The notes under the pieces were generated by a model that made no database searches, was not told the DNA's origin, and worked only from the letters and a program-made list of their open reading frames with translations. The translations under genes and the position numbers were made by a program. A stretch of DNA of 11,556 bases from Armatimonadota bacterium (lineage in GTDB: Bacteria; Armatimonadota; Zipacnadia; Zipacnadales; FEN-943), in NCBI GenBank assembly GCA_026419655.1, contig JANZZA010000556.1:1-11556 (forward strand), given 5' to 3'. Below are positions 1 through 8,019 of the stretch, in pieces; the first letter of the stretch is position 1; the number at the start of each line of letters is the position of its first letter.

Positions 1-2575
1 CGTCGGTTAGTGTTAACCGGGCGCGAGCAGTCTCTTTCGTTTCGATGCGCGGGTCTTGCCAAATAGCCCAATCGAAGCTCGGATGAGCGTTTGGCTCGAC
101 CTCAAGCCATACCTGGGCCTTCTGCCCGCGCAGTGGCTCCAGGTCTAGCTCCAGCGGCTCAGGCACCTCGCTTTTGATCAATTTCTCGACACGCAGTGTT
201 TTCCCCGGCGCTTCCACGCGCATCCGAAAGACTACCCCGTCGCTGCGGCCGGGCAGGGTGGCGCCCTTGCCCAGGACCGCGGCAGCCAAGAGGCGGGATG
301 GCTTGTCGGGGATGGTGACGTCAAAACGCCCCCACGTAATGCCGGAGTTTCCCGGAAGACCAGGGGGCGGCTCTATCTGCGGCCGAAGCTTCCAGGGCGG
401 ATGGGCAAAAATAGCCCATGGACTCCAGACGTGAGCGGCAAAGCTCGCCCCACTGTCCTCGTCATTCAGCGGCCCCTCTACCTCAAGCTCACCTCCGCCA
501 TAGCCGCGCCAGCCACAGCGTGCCGTTCCTAAAAGCTCCCAAAACCTGTAGGGCACATGAGCCAGCGGCTCGATAACTGCCGCCGCCAGGTCGTCGCTTG
601 CATTCACCCGTTTTATTAGCGCCCCTTCGCCGAGGCCGCTTACGCGCAAGCCCTCCGGTGGGCCAACGTCCGGCACTACGGGATACCACACCTGCGGGTC
701 GAGGCCGAAGATTTCACCCGTGTTCTGGGCACGCCAGCCTGGCACGCCACCTTCGCTGCGGACATGATTGGCGCCGTGGATTATGCGCACCACTTCTCGG
801 CGCGGCTCGACCGTCTCGAGGACCATGCCTCCGTCAGTGCGCCACCAAGCGCGTCCACCGTTGCCGAGCCGGTAGGGAAACAGACAGTCCTCCGGCCACG
901 GCCCCTCCAGATCAGGCTCGACGCGCTCTCGCTGAAACCATGCTGCTTCCGCCAAAGCAAAGGCCAGCCAGCCGTCAGGCTTTTTGAGGTCTCCTGTCGA
1001 AATGTGGGCCAGCGTGGGCAACACACCCCAGCGGTTATAGTTCTCCCGCCACGCCGCGTAAACGTCTCCTTCGGCCGGCGCCGACATGCCCAGGTAGCCA
1101 TAGATTTTGGTGTGCGGCAGGAGCACGTACGAGGAAATGGGGTGGGCCATGCGCAACATCGGCACGCTGTACGTCCGCTGCAGGAAATCCAATCCCCAGG
1201 CGTGCCGTTGAGCAAAACTCTCGTACTGGCACGTCACTTCATTCAGCCCTTCGCCGGAAAGCGCCACCTCCGGCAGGGCCTCGCGAAGAGCCCGGTGCAG
1301 CGCCAGGTTGCCGTCTATCATGCTCATGCCGTCGTAGAGGCCGTTGCGGTCGTTGAAAATGCAGAGGGTCTGGTCCAGGTGCAGCGCGTCTACCTTATAG
1401 CGGGCCACCAGTTCCCGAAACCTCTCCACAAGCAGGTCGCGCCATTCCTTGACGGCGGGATTAATGTAAGCAAACTTTATGTCCGGTTCCTCAGGCGGGA
1501 AGGGCCACACCCACCACTGTCTTTCTCCGCCATATGGGTCAACCACCTGGTATTTTTCGAAGCGGGCGTATTCGGGGTTCTTGGGGTCGCAACCAAAGTA
1601 ATTCACGTGCACCATGACGCGGAAGCCCAGCTCGTGCGCGGCCTGGACAAAATCCTCAAAGCCCTCAATGGCCGTATAGTCCGGGTAGTTCCTGTCGTAG
1701 CCATCGCGGCGCCAGCCGGGAACGTACAGGAGCGTCTGCGAGGGCTGCACGTGTCGTGCGAGAGCCTGGAGAAATTCCTGGTCAGCGGAACAGATGACCA
1801 CGCAGCGGATGTCCTGCACCCAGGCCGGCCCGTGTTCCGCCAGGGGCTGCAGGCCACGGCTTTTGTGCGCCCACTCGAGATATTGCCGGGCGGGCACTCG
1901 CCAGTCGCCCTCGAAAGTTGCCACGTGCCAGCGGCCCAAATCGCAGCGCGTCTTCTCGTCCCACGGCGCAAAGTTTTCGGCCGTGAACATGAGCCTCCAG
2001 CCGTCCGACTTCCGCTCCACACGTAAACTCTTGAACCGGCCGCGAGCGTCTTCGGCCCAGACCCACATGCCGCGCCCCGGTCCCTGGGCCACGACAAACT
2101 GCACCTCCCAGGCCATCGGCCACTGGCCGCTCCACTCCGTCGGGCCGGTGCCGTCGAGAGCCAGGCCACTATTGCCGGGCACGAGTATCTTCCACGCCGG
2201 CGGAAGGGAAGCGAGAGCCCAGCGGATACCAGTTAAATGACCGTCTGGTGCCTGTGCGTCGCCCTCGAGCACCACTTCCCCTGGGCCGCCTGGCCGCACA
2301 CGAATACTCGCATGGCCCTGGCCCTCCCCAGCCGGCCAGGTCAGCACCGTCGCCCCGTCCCGTTCAGCAATCGCCCCTGGCCCAAAAGTCAGGTCTCCTG
2401 GGCCATGACGCACAATGGCGCCCAGGTCTGCGCCGGGGTCGCGGAGCCACTGCCTGCCTCCGACGCGAAAGCCGACAATTGTCCCATTGCGCCACTGCAG
2501 CTCAACGTCCCCCACCGTCACGCTGAGAGGCTGCCCCATCACCGCCAGCCCCAAGCATATCGCCACAACGTGCAT
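1..2575 (-). CDS. Secreted TIM-barrel glycosidase-like protein (DUF6259-like), 3' end beyond window
   Basis: An uninterrupted minus-strand frame runs from ATG at 2575 to the window edge (858 codons, no stop seen). The start has a strong Shine-Dalgarno (GGGGGAGG, about 5 nt upstream). The N-terminus (MHVVAICLGLAVMGQPLS) looks like a short signal peptide, suggesting export. Residues 20-270 look like an aromatic-rich beta-sandwich. A probable TIM barrel follows: LLYVPGW, then GFRVMVHVNYFG, then DALHLDQTLC with Asp401 at the nucleophile-like position. ALSGEGLNE places Glu442 as a candidate acid/base. The C-terminal part has further beta-rich sequence ending in DWAIWQDPRIE, a motif common in carbohydrate-binding or jelly-roll modules of large glycosidases. 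The layout resembles proteins annotated DUF6259 and distantly GH36/GH13-type barrels; substrate cannot be inferred. It lies 185 bp downstream of a six-hairpin glycosidase-like gene. Glycosidase-like fold is likely; family name and catalytic residues are tentative. Confidence 0.75.
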   Translation of the reverse strand, partial: MHVVAICLGLAVMGQPLSVTVGDVELQWRNGTIVGFRVGGRQWLRDPGADLGAIVRHGPGDLTFGPGAIAERDGATVLTWPAGEGQGHASIRVRPGGPGEVVLEGDAQAPDGHLTGIRWALASLPPAWKILVPGNSGLALDGTGPTEWSGQWPMAWEVQFVVAQGPGRGMWVWAEDARGRFKSLRVERKSDGWRLMFTAENFAPWDEKTRCDLGRWHVATFEGDWRVPARQYLEWAHKSRGLQPLAEHGPAWVQDIRCVVICSADQEFLQALARHVQPSQTLLYVPGWRRDGYDRNYPDYTAIEGFEDFVQAAHELGFRVMVHVNYFGCDPKNPEYARFEKYQVVDPYGGERQWWVWPFPPEEPDIKFAYINPAVKEWRDLLVERFRELVARYKVDALHLDQTLCIFNDRNGLYDGMSMIDGNLALHRALREALPEVALSGEGLNEVTCQYESFAQRHAWGLDFLQRTYSVPMLRMAHPISSYVLLPHTKIYGYLGMSAPAEGDVYAAWRENYNRWGVLPTLAHISTGDLKKPDGWLAFALAEAAWFQRERVEPDLEGPWPEDCLFPYRLGNGGRAWWRTDGGMVLETVEPRREVVRIIHGANHVRSEGGVPGWRAQNTGEIFGLDPQVWYPVVPDVGPPEGLRVSGLGEGALIKRVNASDDLAAAVIEPLAHVPYRFWELLGTARCGWRGYGGGELEVEGPLNDEDSGASFAAHVWSPWAIFAHPPWKLRPQIEPPPGLPGNSGITWGRFDVTIPDKPSRLLAAAVLGKGATLPGRSDGVVFRMRVEAPGKTLRVEKLIKSEVPEPLELDLEPLRGQKAQVWLEVEPNAHPSFDWAIWQDPRIETKETARARLTLTD

Positions 2576-2648
2576 CTGTGCCTCCCCCTCAAGCCCGTCC
2601 CGTCGGGAATCTCTCGACTACCTAAGGGCGCGTCCGGCAAGCTGCCTT

Positions 2649-2683
2649 CGCAAGGTGAGTGCCGCCAAAGAGGGCACCTTGCG
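2649..2683 (-). other. Imperfect inverted repeat (hairpin) between the two glycosidase-like genes
   Basis: The arms CGCAAGGTG (2649-2657) and CACCTTGCG (2675-2683) are perfectly complementary over 9 bp. An inner TGCC/GGCA pairing could extend an alternative stem with a bulge. It sits in the 185-bp gap between the six-hairpin gene stop and the start of the secreted glycosidase-like gene. There is no T-run after it on the minus strand, so it is not a standard intrinsic terminator. It could be an mRNA processing or stability element, or simply a chance hairpin in GC-rich DNA. Confidence 0.4.
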
Positions 2684-2760
2684 TACTCCCTCACCAAACT
2701 TTCTCCTGCCGCTGACGCAGAAAACGTGAAGCGCCTTTTCGGCGTGGCTGCCGATGCGGC

Positions 2761-3915
2761 TTATCTTGCGTTGGTCGCCCGCTTGCGACTAATCGGCCTT
2801 ACAGCACCCAAAAGATTCGCTAGGCTGGCAATGTAACCTTTCACGTGGCGGCCGTGCTGTGGATGTATCCATTCGTGCACCCCGTGCTGCTCAAACTCAG
2901 CCACAACGTCGTCTACCAGTCTCGCCGCGACGCTTCCGTCAATCGTGGCGAGCACCTGAGCGGCCCATCCCGCCGGCACCGCCCAGTAGCCGCCGTTTTG
3001 ATAGTTTTCTGGCTGCACGGCTGCCAGCATTCGCTCCCAGTGCTCGCCGGCTGGCAGATGGCGCATGTGCCCCAGGAAAAAACATCGGTCGTAATGTTCC
3101 GAGAGGAAGCCCGCCACCGCTTTGCGTTGTGCTCCGGTTGCCGCCAGCAAGACACATGCATAAACGCTGCCCCATAAGTCTATCTGGTGGCAGTCGCCCA
3201 GGGCGGCCGCAAACATCCGCCAGCCCGGCACATAAAAAGACGGCCCCACCCGGCCCAGCGCCTCGGCACGCTCATACCAGCCGTGGGCCTCCTCGTGCAT
3301 CTCCCAGCGCCGGCAAGTCTCGGCTAGACGTCTATAGGCCTCCCAAAGCAGGAGGCTGCAGAAAAGCTCCCGGCCCGTCTTGGCAACGCAGTCGGTAAAG
3401 CCGTAGGCAGAGCGCGGAAGATTCGGGTCAATATGGATAAAGCCCTCACGGTCTATCGGTAGAGACCGCAAGGCCCGCTCGACAGCATCCAGGCGCTCGG
3501 CAAAGGCCTGCCAATCGCCGCTGATGTCAACATAGGCGCAAAGCAGCTTGGCGAGAAACTGAGGGTTGTCAGCGGGTGGGCCGTGGCCCAGGGGAGACTC
3601 TCGCGGCCCTTCGCGATAATCTGGCACACCGTCCGCCATCACGCGGGTCGGTACCGTGCCGTCCTCGAGCTGGTAGGCAAGAAACCGGTCTACCACAGCC
3701 AGGATCTCGGCCGGGTTCATCATGTCGCCCAGGCCCTCGACCACATAGCAGAAATCGCGCAGCCAGACGCCTGCATAGTTGCGCTGGGCGTCGGGGCACC
3801 AGATTGCCGTACCGTCAGGTAAGCTCGCACGGCAGCCGTCCAGCAGGTCCCGTCCGAGGGCGCGAAGTTTCTCCCAGGTCTCGGGGTGCGTGGGGACTTT
3901 CGGCAGAGTTTTCAT
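2761..3915 (-). CDS. Six-hairpin glycosidase-like protein, (alpha/alpha)6 barrel
   Basis: A 384-residue, apparently cytoplasmic protein with no signal peptide. The frame is open upstream to 4041, but that would overlap pyrD by 58 bp. ATG at 3915 has an ideal GGAGG and begins MKTLPKVPTHPETW, so it is the chosen start. Visible blocks fit an (alpha/alpha)6 barrel: NYAGVWLRDFCYVVEGL (46-62, the W-x-RD motif typical of these folds), ADNPQFLAKL (115-124), YGFTDCVAKTGRELFCSLLLW (171-191), DLWGSVYACVLLA (246-258), and QNGGYWAVPAGW (306-317). Alternating helices with conserved Trp, Asp and Glu between them suit a sugar-binding cleft. The exact GH family cannot be assigned; relatives are often called amylo-alpha-1,6-glucosidase-like or uncharacterised six-hairpin proteins. 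It follows pyrD by 68 bp and precedes the secreted glycosidase-like gene on the same strand, suggesting the two act on the same carbohydrate. Confidence 0.78.
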   Translation of the reverse strand: MKTLPKVPTHPETWEKLRALGRDLLDGCRASLPDGTAIWCPDAQRNYAGVWLRDFCYVVEGLGDMMNPAEILAVVDRFLAYQLEDGTVPTRVMADGVPDYREGPRESPLGHGPPADNPQFLAKLLCAYVDISGDWQAFAERLDAVERALRSLPIDREGFIHIDPNLPRSAYGFTDCVAKTGRELFCSLLLWEAYRRLAETCRRWEMHEEAHGWYERAEALGRVGPSFYVPGWRMFAAALGDCHQIDLWGSVYACVLLAATGAQRKAVAGFLSEHYDRCFFLGHMRHLPAGEHWERMLAAVQPENYQNGGYWAVPAGWAAQVLATIDGSVAARLVDDVVAEFEQHGVHEWIHPQHGRHVKGYIASLANLLGAVRPISRKRATNAR

Positions 3916-3925
3916 TGAAGGAAAT

Positions 3926-3930
3926 CCTCC
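3926..3930 (-). promoter_or_regulatory. Shine-Dalgarno GGAGG deciding the six-hairpin gene start
   Basis: Read on the minus strand, GGAGG is followed by 10 nt and then ATG at 3915. The next upstream in-frame ATG, at 4041, lies inside pyrD with no comparable signal. This supports the shorter 384-residue product. Confidence 0.75.
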
Positions 3931-3983
3931 AAAGCCGACGGTAGCCGACCCTCGCTGAAGCACCGCGGCAGGGGCGCAAAAAC

Positions 3984-4919
3984 CTAAACTTGCAGCCCGC
4001 CCGTCAGCTCGCTCACGTGGTTGATGCGCTGGCCGCGACAAAAGTCTTCAAGCTCTGCGGCCACGCGGCTGGCGGAAGTTGGGTCAACGAAGTTGGCCGT
4101 GCCGACGGCGACCGCCGCCGCGCCGGCGAGCATGAATTCGGCTGCGTCCTCGCCCGTCATTATGCCGCCCATGCCTATTATCGGCGGCCGCAGCGCCTGC
4201 CAGACCTGCCAGACCATCCGCAGAGCCACCGGCTTTATCGCCGGCCCAGAAAGGCCGCCGGTGACATTAGCCAGCCGCGGCCGCCGCTGCCGCGCGTCAA
4301 TGGCCATGCCCAGAAGGGTGTTGATTAGCGAAAGAGCATCCGCTCCGGCTTCCATGGCCGCCGCCGCCAGAGGCACGATGTCCGAGACATTCGGCGAAAG
4401 CTTCACGATTAGCGGCAGCCGCGTGGCGCCCCTTACTGCCCGCACCAGCTCGCCCAGCACCGCCGGGTCGCGACCGAATTCAATCCCGCCGCGCGACACG
4501 TTGGGGCACGAGACATTGACCTCAATGGCCGCCACGCCTTTTGCGGCGTCCAGGGCCCCGGCTAGCTTGACGTATTCTTCCACGTCGTGGCCGGCTATGT
4601 TGACGATTACAACATGGCCGGCAGCCACAAGAGGCGGCAGCTTCTCGGCCAGGAAGCGCTCCAGTCCGGGGTTCTGCAAGCCGATGGCATTAAGCATACC
4701 TGCCGCGGTTTCCCAGATGCGTGGCCCAGGATTACCTTCTCGCGGCCTCAGAGTGACTGCCTTGGTGACTATGGCGCCCAGCCGGGCCAGGTCACAGTAG
4801 GGCGCATACTCCTCGCCAAAGCCGAAAGTACCCGACCCGACCAGTACTGGGGACGGCAGAGCCAGCGGCCCCACCTTCACACTCATATCTACCGGCGGCA
4901 AGCCTGCCTCGCCCCTCAC
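3984..4919 (-). CDS. pyrD: Dihydroorotate dehydrogenase, class 1B catalytic subunit
   Basis: Oxidises dihydroorotate to orotate, the fourth step of UMP synthesis, using FMN in a TIM barrel; in class 1B, electrons pass through PyrK to NAD+. The product is 311 residues, normal for the family. Visible motifs are GSGTFGFG (28-35), the flavin/substrate Lys53 (VTKAVT), orotate-binding NAIGLQNPG (77-85), NVSCPN (135-140) with Cys138 as the class 1 catalytic base, Lys173, and the phosphate-binding GMGGI (249-253) and VGTANF (272-277). A Cys base and adjacent pyrK make it class 1B rather than class 2, which uses Ser and is membrane bound. The start is GTG at 4919, overlapping the pyrK stop (GTGA) with GGGAGG 10 nt upstream, implying translational coupling. 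An ATG at 4886 (MSVKVGP) fits family N-termini but has a weaker ribosome site. Identity is near certain; the start is less so. Confidence 0.95.
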   Translation of the reverse strand: MRGEAGLPPVDMSVKVGPLALPSPVLVGSGTFGFGEEYAPYCDLARLGAIVTKAVTLRPREGNPGPRIWETAAGMLNAIGLQNPGLERFLAEKLPPLVAAGHVVIVNIAGHDVEEYVKLAGALDAAKGVAAIEVNVSCPNVSRGGIEFGRDPAVLGELVRAVRGATRLPLIVKLSPNVSDIVPLAAAAMEAGADALSLINTLLGMAIDARQRRPRLANVTGGLSGPAIKPVALRMVWQVWQALRPPIIGMGGIMTGEDAAEFMLAGAAAVAVGTANFVDPTSASRVAAELEDFCRGQRINHVSELTGGLQV

Positions 4920-5710
4920 GTCGCCAGCGCCTCCCAGTCAAGAGCCTCGGCAGCGAACACCGGACCGTCGCTGCAGACGCGCAGGTAGCCGCCCCCTGCC
5001 GCCGGCACGACACAGCCCAGACACGCTCCCACGCCACATGCCATAGCCTCTTCTACGGCCACAAAGCATGGCACGCCGGCTCCACGAGCCAGCTCGGCGC
5101 ACACCTTCAACATCCCGCGCGGCCCACAGGCGTATACCGCCGCAAAATTCCGCCGCGCCAGCAACCCTCGCAGTGCGTCGCTGGCCAGGCCTCGTTCCCC
5201 GGCGCTGCCGTCCTCGGTGGTGGCATAAAATTCATCCGACCGGGCCGCCAGGTCCAGCCAGCAGACCATGACGTCCTCAGTGGCCGCGCCCAGTATTGAG
5301 ACCACTCGGATGTGCGAGAAGGTTGTCTGGATTCTGTCGGCCCAGAATATGAGCGGAGCCACGCCACATCCGCCGGCCACGAGGGCTACCTCCTCGCCGG
5401 GCGGTGGCTCAGGGAATCCGCACCCGAGAGGCCCCATCACGTCCAGCACTGCTCCGGGCGCCATGCCCGCCAGCAGCCGCGTGCCGCGACCCACTACCTT
5501 AACCAGGAGCCACACCTGCCCGGAAGCTTCATCAACACGGAGGACGCTGAAGGGGCGCCGCAGCAGGGGATCATGGGTTGGCCCGACGCGGACGTGAAGG
5601 AACTGGCCTGGCCTGGCTGCGGCCGCTATCTGCGGCGCGTGGGCCGCCATAAGATGGTGGCCCGGGCCTATCTCTTCGTTCCAGGTGAGCCGGGCCGATA
5701 TATGAGGCAT
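4916..5710 (-). CDS. pyrK: Dihydroorotate dehydrogenase electron-transfer subunit
   Basis: A 264-residue iron-sulfur flavoprotein that passes electrons from PyrD's FMN through FAD and a [2Fe-2S] cluster to NAD+, forming a PyrD2K2 complex in the cytoplasm. Domain order is clear. The ferredoxin-reductase FAD domain has RRPFS at 51-55 and VGRGTRLL at 73-80. The NAD-binding domain has GGCGVAPL at 113-120 and ACGPRGM at 194-200. The cluster-binding C-terminus has Cys225, Cys230, Cys233 and Cys246 in the PyrK spacing C-x4-C-x2-C-x12-C. ATG at 5710 lies 2 bp after the argH stop, with GGAGGT inside the argH 3' end, so translation is probably coupled. The stop overlaps the pyrD start. The four cluster cysteines and adjacent pyrD exclude a general ferredoxin reductase. 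Confidence 0.96.
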   Translation of the reverse strand: MPHISARLTWNEEIGPGHHLMAAHAPQIAAAARPGQFLHVRVGPTHDPLLRRPFSVLRVDEASGQVWLLVKVVGRGTRLLAGMAPGAVLDVMGPLGCGFPEPPPGEEVALVAGGCGVAPLIFWADRIQTTFSHIRVVSILGAATEDVMVCWLDLAARSDEFYATTEDGSAGERGLASDALRGLLARRNFAAVYACGPRGMLKVCAELARGAGVPCFVAVEEAMACGVGACLGCVVPAAGGGYLRVCSDGPVFAAEALDWEALAT

Positions 5711-5712
5711 TT

Positions 5713-7242
5713 TCAGACCTCCGATAGACCGGCAGCAGACAGTGGTTGGCCAGCGAGAACGTGTCGAATTATGCGGTCGGTGAGTTCGCGAGCCTGGCGC
5801 AGGGCCGCCCGGCGCTCAGCAACCCACTCTCGGGCTGCTGCCGCCCCAGCCGCCAGGAGTTCGACCTGCCGCCGGACCTGCATCGGCCCGGTACCGCCCT
5901 CAGACCCCTGGCGCATCATACACGCCCGTGGGTCGAGTAGTTCGGCGAGGGCTTCAACACTCGCCTCCTGGCCTGCCTCAGCCAGGAGCGTCCGCACTCT
6001 GTCAAGGTCGGTGAAGGTTTTTCCCTCATGCACCAGAGTGCCCACGACCCCGCCTACTATCTCATGGGCCTGACGGAAGGGCAGCCCGCGTTCTCGCACC
6101 AGCCAGTTGGCCAGTTCCGTCGCTGTCGCGAAATTAGCCTCAACCAGGTCGGTCATTCGCCCAGTCTTGAAAGTCATTGTCCGGTACATCGCCGCGAGGA
6201 TGGCGAGCGTCTGGCAGGCGCAATCAAGAGCTTCCCACAAGGGCGGCTTGTCTTCCTGAAGGTCCCGGTTGTAGCCGCCCGGCAACGCCTTGGCCATAAC
6301 GAGGGCCTGCATCAGCCGGCCGTAAAGCCGTCCGGTCCGCGCCCGCGCCAGCTCGGCCATGCACGGGTTCTTTTTCTGCGGCATGATGCTGCTGCCCGAG
6401 GCCAGGGCGTCATCCAGCTCTATCATGCCGAATTCGTAGGTGCTCCACAGAACTATCTCTTCGGCCATGCGAGACAGATTGGCGGCGAGGATAGCCAGGG
6501 CCGCCAGCGCTTCTAAAAGAAAATCGCGGCTCTGCACGGCGTCGAGGGCATGTTCTACGAGGCCATCAAAGCCCAGCAGGCGCGCCGTCAGCCGCCGGTT
6601 AGTCGGAAATGAAGTCCCTGCCAGGGCGCATCCGCCTAGAGGGCAAAGATTGGTGCGTGCGTATGCTTGCTGCAGCCGCTCGACATCTCGCGCCAGTCCG
6701 GCCGCGTGCCCCGACAACCAGAACCCCACCGACACCGGCTGAGCGTGCTGTGTGTGAGTATAGCCGGGCATGACATCCTCGACGTGGTCCCGCGCCCGGC
6801 TCACCAGGACTTCTTGAAGGTCCGCCACGCCTTCTATTACTTCCAGTAACCGCACCCGCAAGTGCATCCGGCAGTCGGTAACTACCTGGTCATTACGCGA
6901 CCGTGCGGTGTGCAGGCGCCCAGCCAGCTCTGATCCAGCGTGTTCGCGAAGATTCCACTCGACGTTGAGGTGGACATCTTCCAGCTCAGGACGCAATTGA
7001 AACCGGCCGGTCTCAAAGTCCTCTCGCGTTTTCTCCAGCCAGTACAGGATTTGCCGCAGGTCCGTCTCGGCGATAATGCCCGTGGCCGCCAGCATGATGG
7101 CGTGAGCTTCGCTGCCCCAGATGTCCTCGGCCACCATCACGGCATCGGCTGCTGTGGACTCGCTGTAGGCCAGCGCCAGGTCGTCAATCTCTGCCGAAAA
7201 CCGTCCACCCCATAGCTTGCTGGACTTCGGCGTCTTGTCCAT
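5713..7242 (-). CDS. argH: Argininosuccinate lyase
   Basis: Splits argininosuccinate into arginine and fumarate, the last arginine-synthesis step; the family is a cytoplasmic homotetramer of the fumarase/aspartase superfamily. The chosen start at 7242 gives 509 residues beginning MDKTPKSSKLWGGRFS, where KLWGGRF is the conserved ArgH N-terminus. The frame is open to an ATG at 7467, but the extra 75 residues are unlike ArgH and cover an intergenic repeat. Conserved regions are HTARSRNDQ (111-119), PGYTHTQHAQPV (159-170) with catalytic His163, and the signature GSSIMPQKKNP (283-293) with the catalytic serine loop. Departures from the usual sequence are Ala for Gly in HT(G)RSRND and Cys for Asp after KKNP. 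Length exceeds the usual roughly 460 residues; the surplus lies mainly in the helical C-terminus (about 465-509). The ribosome site is weak. It heads the tight argH-pyrK-pyrD group. Confidence 0.95.
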   Translation of the reverse strand: MDKTPKSSKLWGGRFSAEIDDLALAYSESTAADAVMVAEDIWGSEAHAIMLAATGIIAETDLRQILYWLEKTREDFETGRFQLRPELEDVHLNVEWNLREHAGSELAGRLHTARSRNDQVVTDCRMHLRVRLLEVIEGVADLQEVLVSRARDHVEDVMPGYTHTQHAQPVSVGFWLSGHAAGLARDVERLQQAYARTNLCPLGGCALAGTSFPTNRRLTARLLGFDGLVEHALDAVQSRDFLLEALAALAILAANLSRMAEEIVLWSTYEFGMIELDDALASGSSIMPQKKNPCMAELARARTGRLYGRLMQALVMAKALPGGYNRDLQEDKPPLWEALDCACQTLAILAAMYRTMTFKTGRMTDLVEANFATATELANWLVRERGLPFRQAHEIVGGVVGTLVHEGKTFTDLDRVRTLLAEAGQEASVEALAELLDPRACMMRQGSEGGTGPMQVRRQVELLAAGAAAAREWVAERRAALRQARELTDRIIRHVLAGQPLSAAGLSEV

Positions 7243-7280
7243 GTGTCTTGCGTCCCAGCCGGCACGCTGCGGAGTTCCCG

Positions 7281-7320
7281 TTTTTATGGGGGAAACCCTT
7301 TGAAAGGGGTTATGCCCCAG
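7281..7320. repeat. GC-rich palindromic repeat upstream of argH
   Basis: A G-run followed by AACCCTTTGAAAGGGGTT makes a short imperfect palindrome, then GCCCCAG and a C-rich stretch. It lies 39-78 nt upstream of argH in the 249-bp spacer after the ferritin-like genes. A close partial match (TTTTT, GGGGGA, AACCCTTTG) occurs at 10054-10074 upstream of argG. The composition fits the dispersed GC-rich hairpin repeats seen in spacers of many GC-rich genomes. It could also act as a terminator-like stem for the ferritin-like genes, but no T-run is evident. The rest of the spacer (7321-7491) shows nothing I can assign. Confidence 0.5.
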
Positions 7321-7491
7321 GCCCCCTTCGCAAGCTTTTTCGTGCTGTTTGTGCTGCTTGTCCGCCAGCGCGGCCCCGTGTACCCCGGTGGCATGCCTTC
7401 CGGGCCTCAAGCTTGGCTGCAATCCTACCGGGCCTGCCGCCGCATCCTGACTCAAATGACGACGCAACGATAGGCGTAGGACTGCATTATC

Positions 7492-8019
7492 TCAGCCCTC
7501 TACCACCCACCGCTCCTGGTCGAAGAACCACGCTTCCGGCTCGTTTATAACGTCCAGTGAGCGCGACAACAGCTCCAGATGCTGCCGTTCCTGGTCAACG
7601 ATGAACTTGAGAAACTCCCGCACGGGACGGTCCTCCATAGCCTCCTGCAGGCCCTGGTAGAACTCAATGGTACGGCGCTCCATTTCCAGAGCGTGCTGGT
7701 AGGCTTCAGCGAGGTTGCCCTCGGCCGGCGCAACGGAGGCTTCTTTAGCCGCCGTGGAAAAGACCGTCTCAGCGCGCTGTATCCGGTCGGGCAGGTCCAC
7801 TCCGACCTCGTCCATGGTGGGCCAACCCTTTCCGGCCGCTGCGGCGGCGTAATAGGCCTCAAAGTAGCTGCGGTGCCGGTCTTCCTCACACGCGAGAGTT
7901 TCGAAGGTATGCCGGGCCAGCGGGTTGTTAGTGCGTTGAGCGACGCCCAGGTAATATTCCCGGCCATCTATTTCCATCTGGATGGCCTGGCGAAGCAGCT
8001 CCTGCGCGTTCATCCCCAT
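7492..8019 (-). CDS. Ferritin-like diiron protein, rubrerythrin type without rubredoxin domain (copy 2)
   Basis: A 175-residue four-helix-bundle protein carrying the complete diiron ligand set: Glu16 (E-x2-G-x2-YY), Glu46 and His49 (EDRH), Glu114 (E-x2-T-x2-FY), and Glu144 with His147 (ERQH). There is one cysteine and no CxxC pair, so the rubredoxin domain of classical rubrerythrin is absent. The expected role is peroxide reduction or iron handling in the cytoplasm with an external electron donor; this is family-level inference. The C-terminus (EPEAWFFDQERWVVEG) is a tail common in such stand-alone proteins. ATG at 8019 abuts the TAA of the preceding paralogue with a G-run about 10 nt upstream, so the two are likely co-translated; ATG at 8013 is an alternative start. 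It is a clear paralogue of its upstream neighbour in ligand spacing. Confidence 0.85.
   Translation of the reverse strand: MGMNAQELLRQAIQMEIDGREYYLGVAQRTNNPLARHTFETLACEEDRHRSYFEAYYAAAAAGKGWPTMDEVGVDLPDRIQRAETVFSTAAKEASVAPAEGNLAEAYQHALEMERRTIEFYQGLQEAMEDRPVREFLKFIVDQERQHLELLSRSLDVINEPEAWFFDQERWVVEG

Noticed and set aside
764..2026. Long plus-strand open frame opposite the secreted glycosidase-like gene
   Set aside because: Its translation has no recognisable domain and it lies entirely antisense to a frame with clear protein motifs; long antisense frames are expected in GC-rich DNA.
3916..4041. N-terminal 42-residue extension of the six-hairpin protein
   Set aside because: It overlaps pyrD by 58 bp, and a perfect GGAGG supports the ATG at 3915.
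7243..7467. N-terminal 75-residue extension of argH
   Set aside because: It is unlike any ArgH N-terminus and translates an intergenic repeat; KLWGGRF is near the N-terminus when the start is at 7242.
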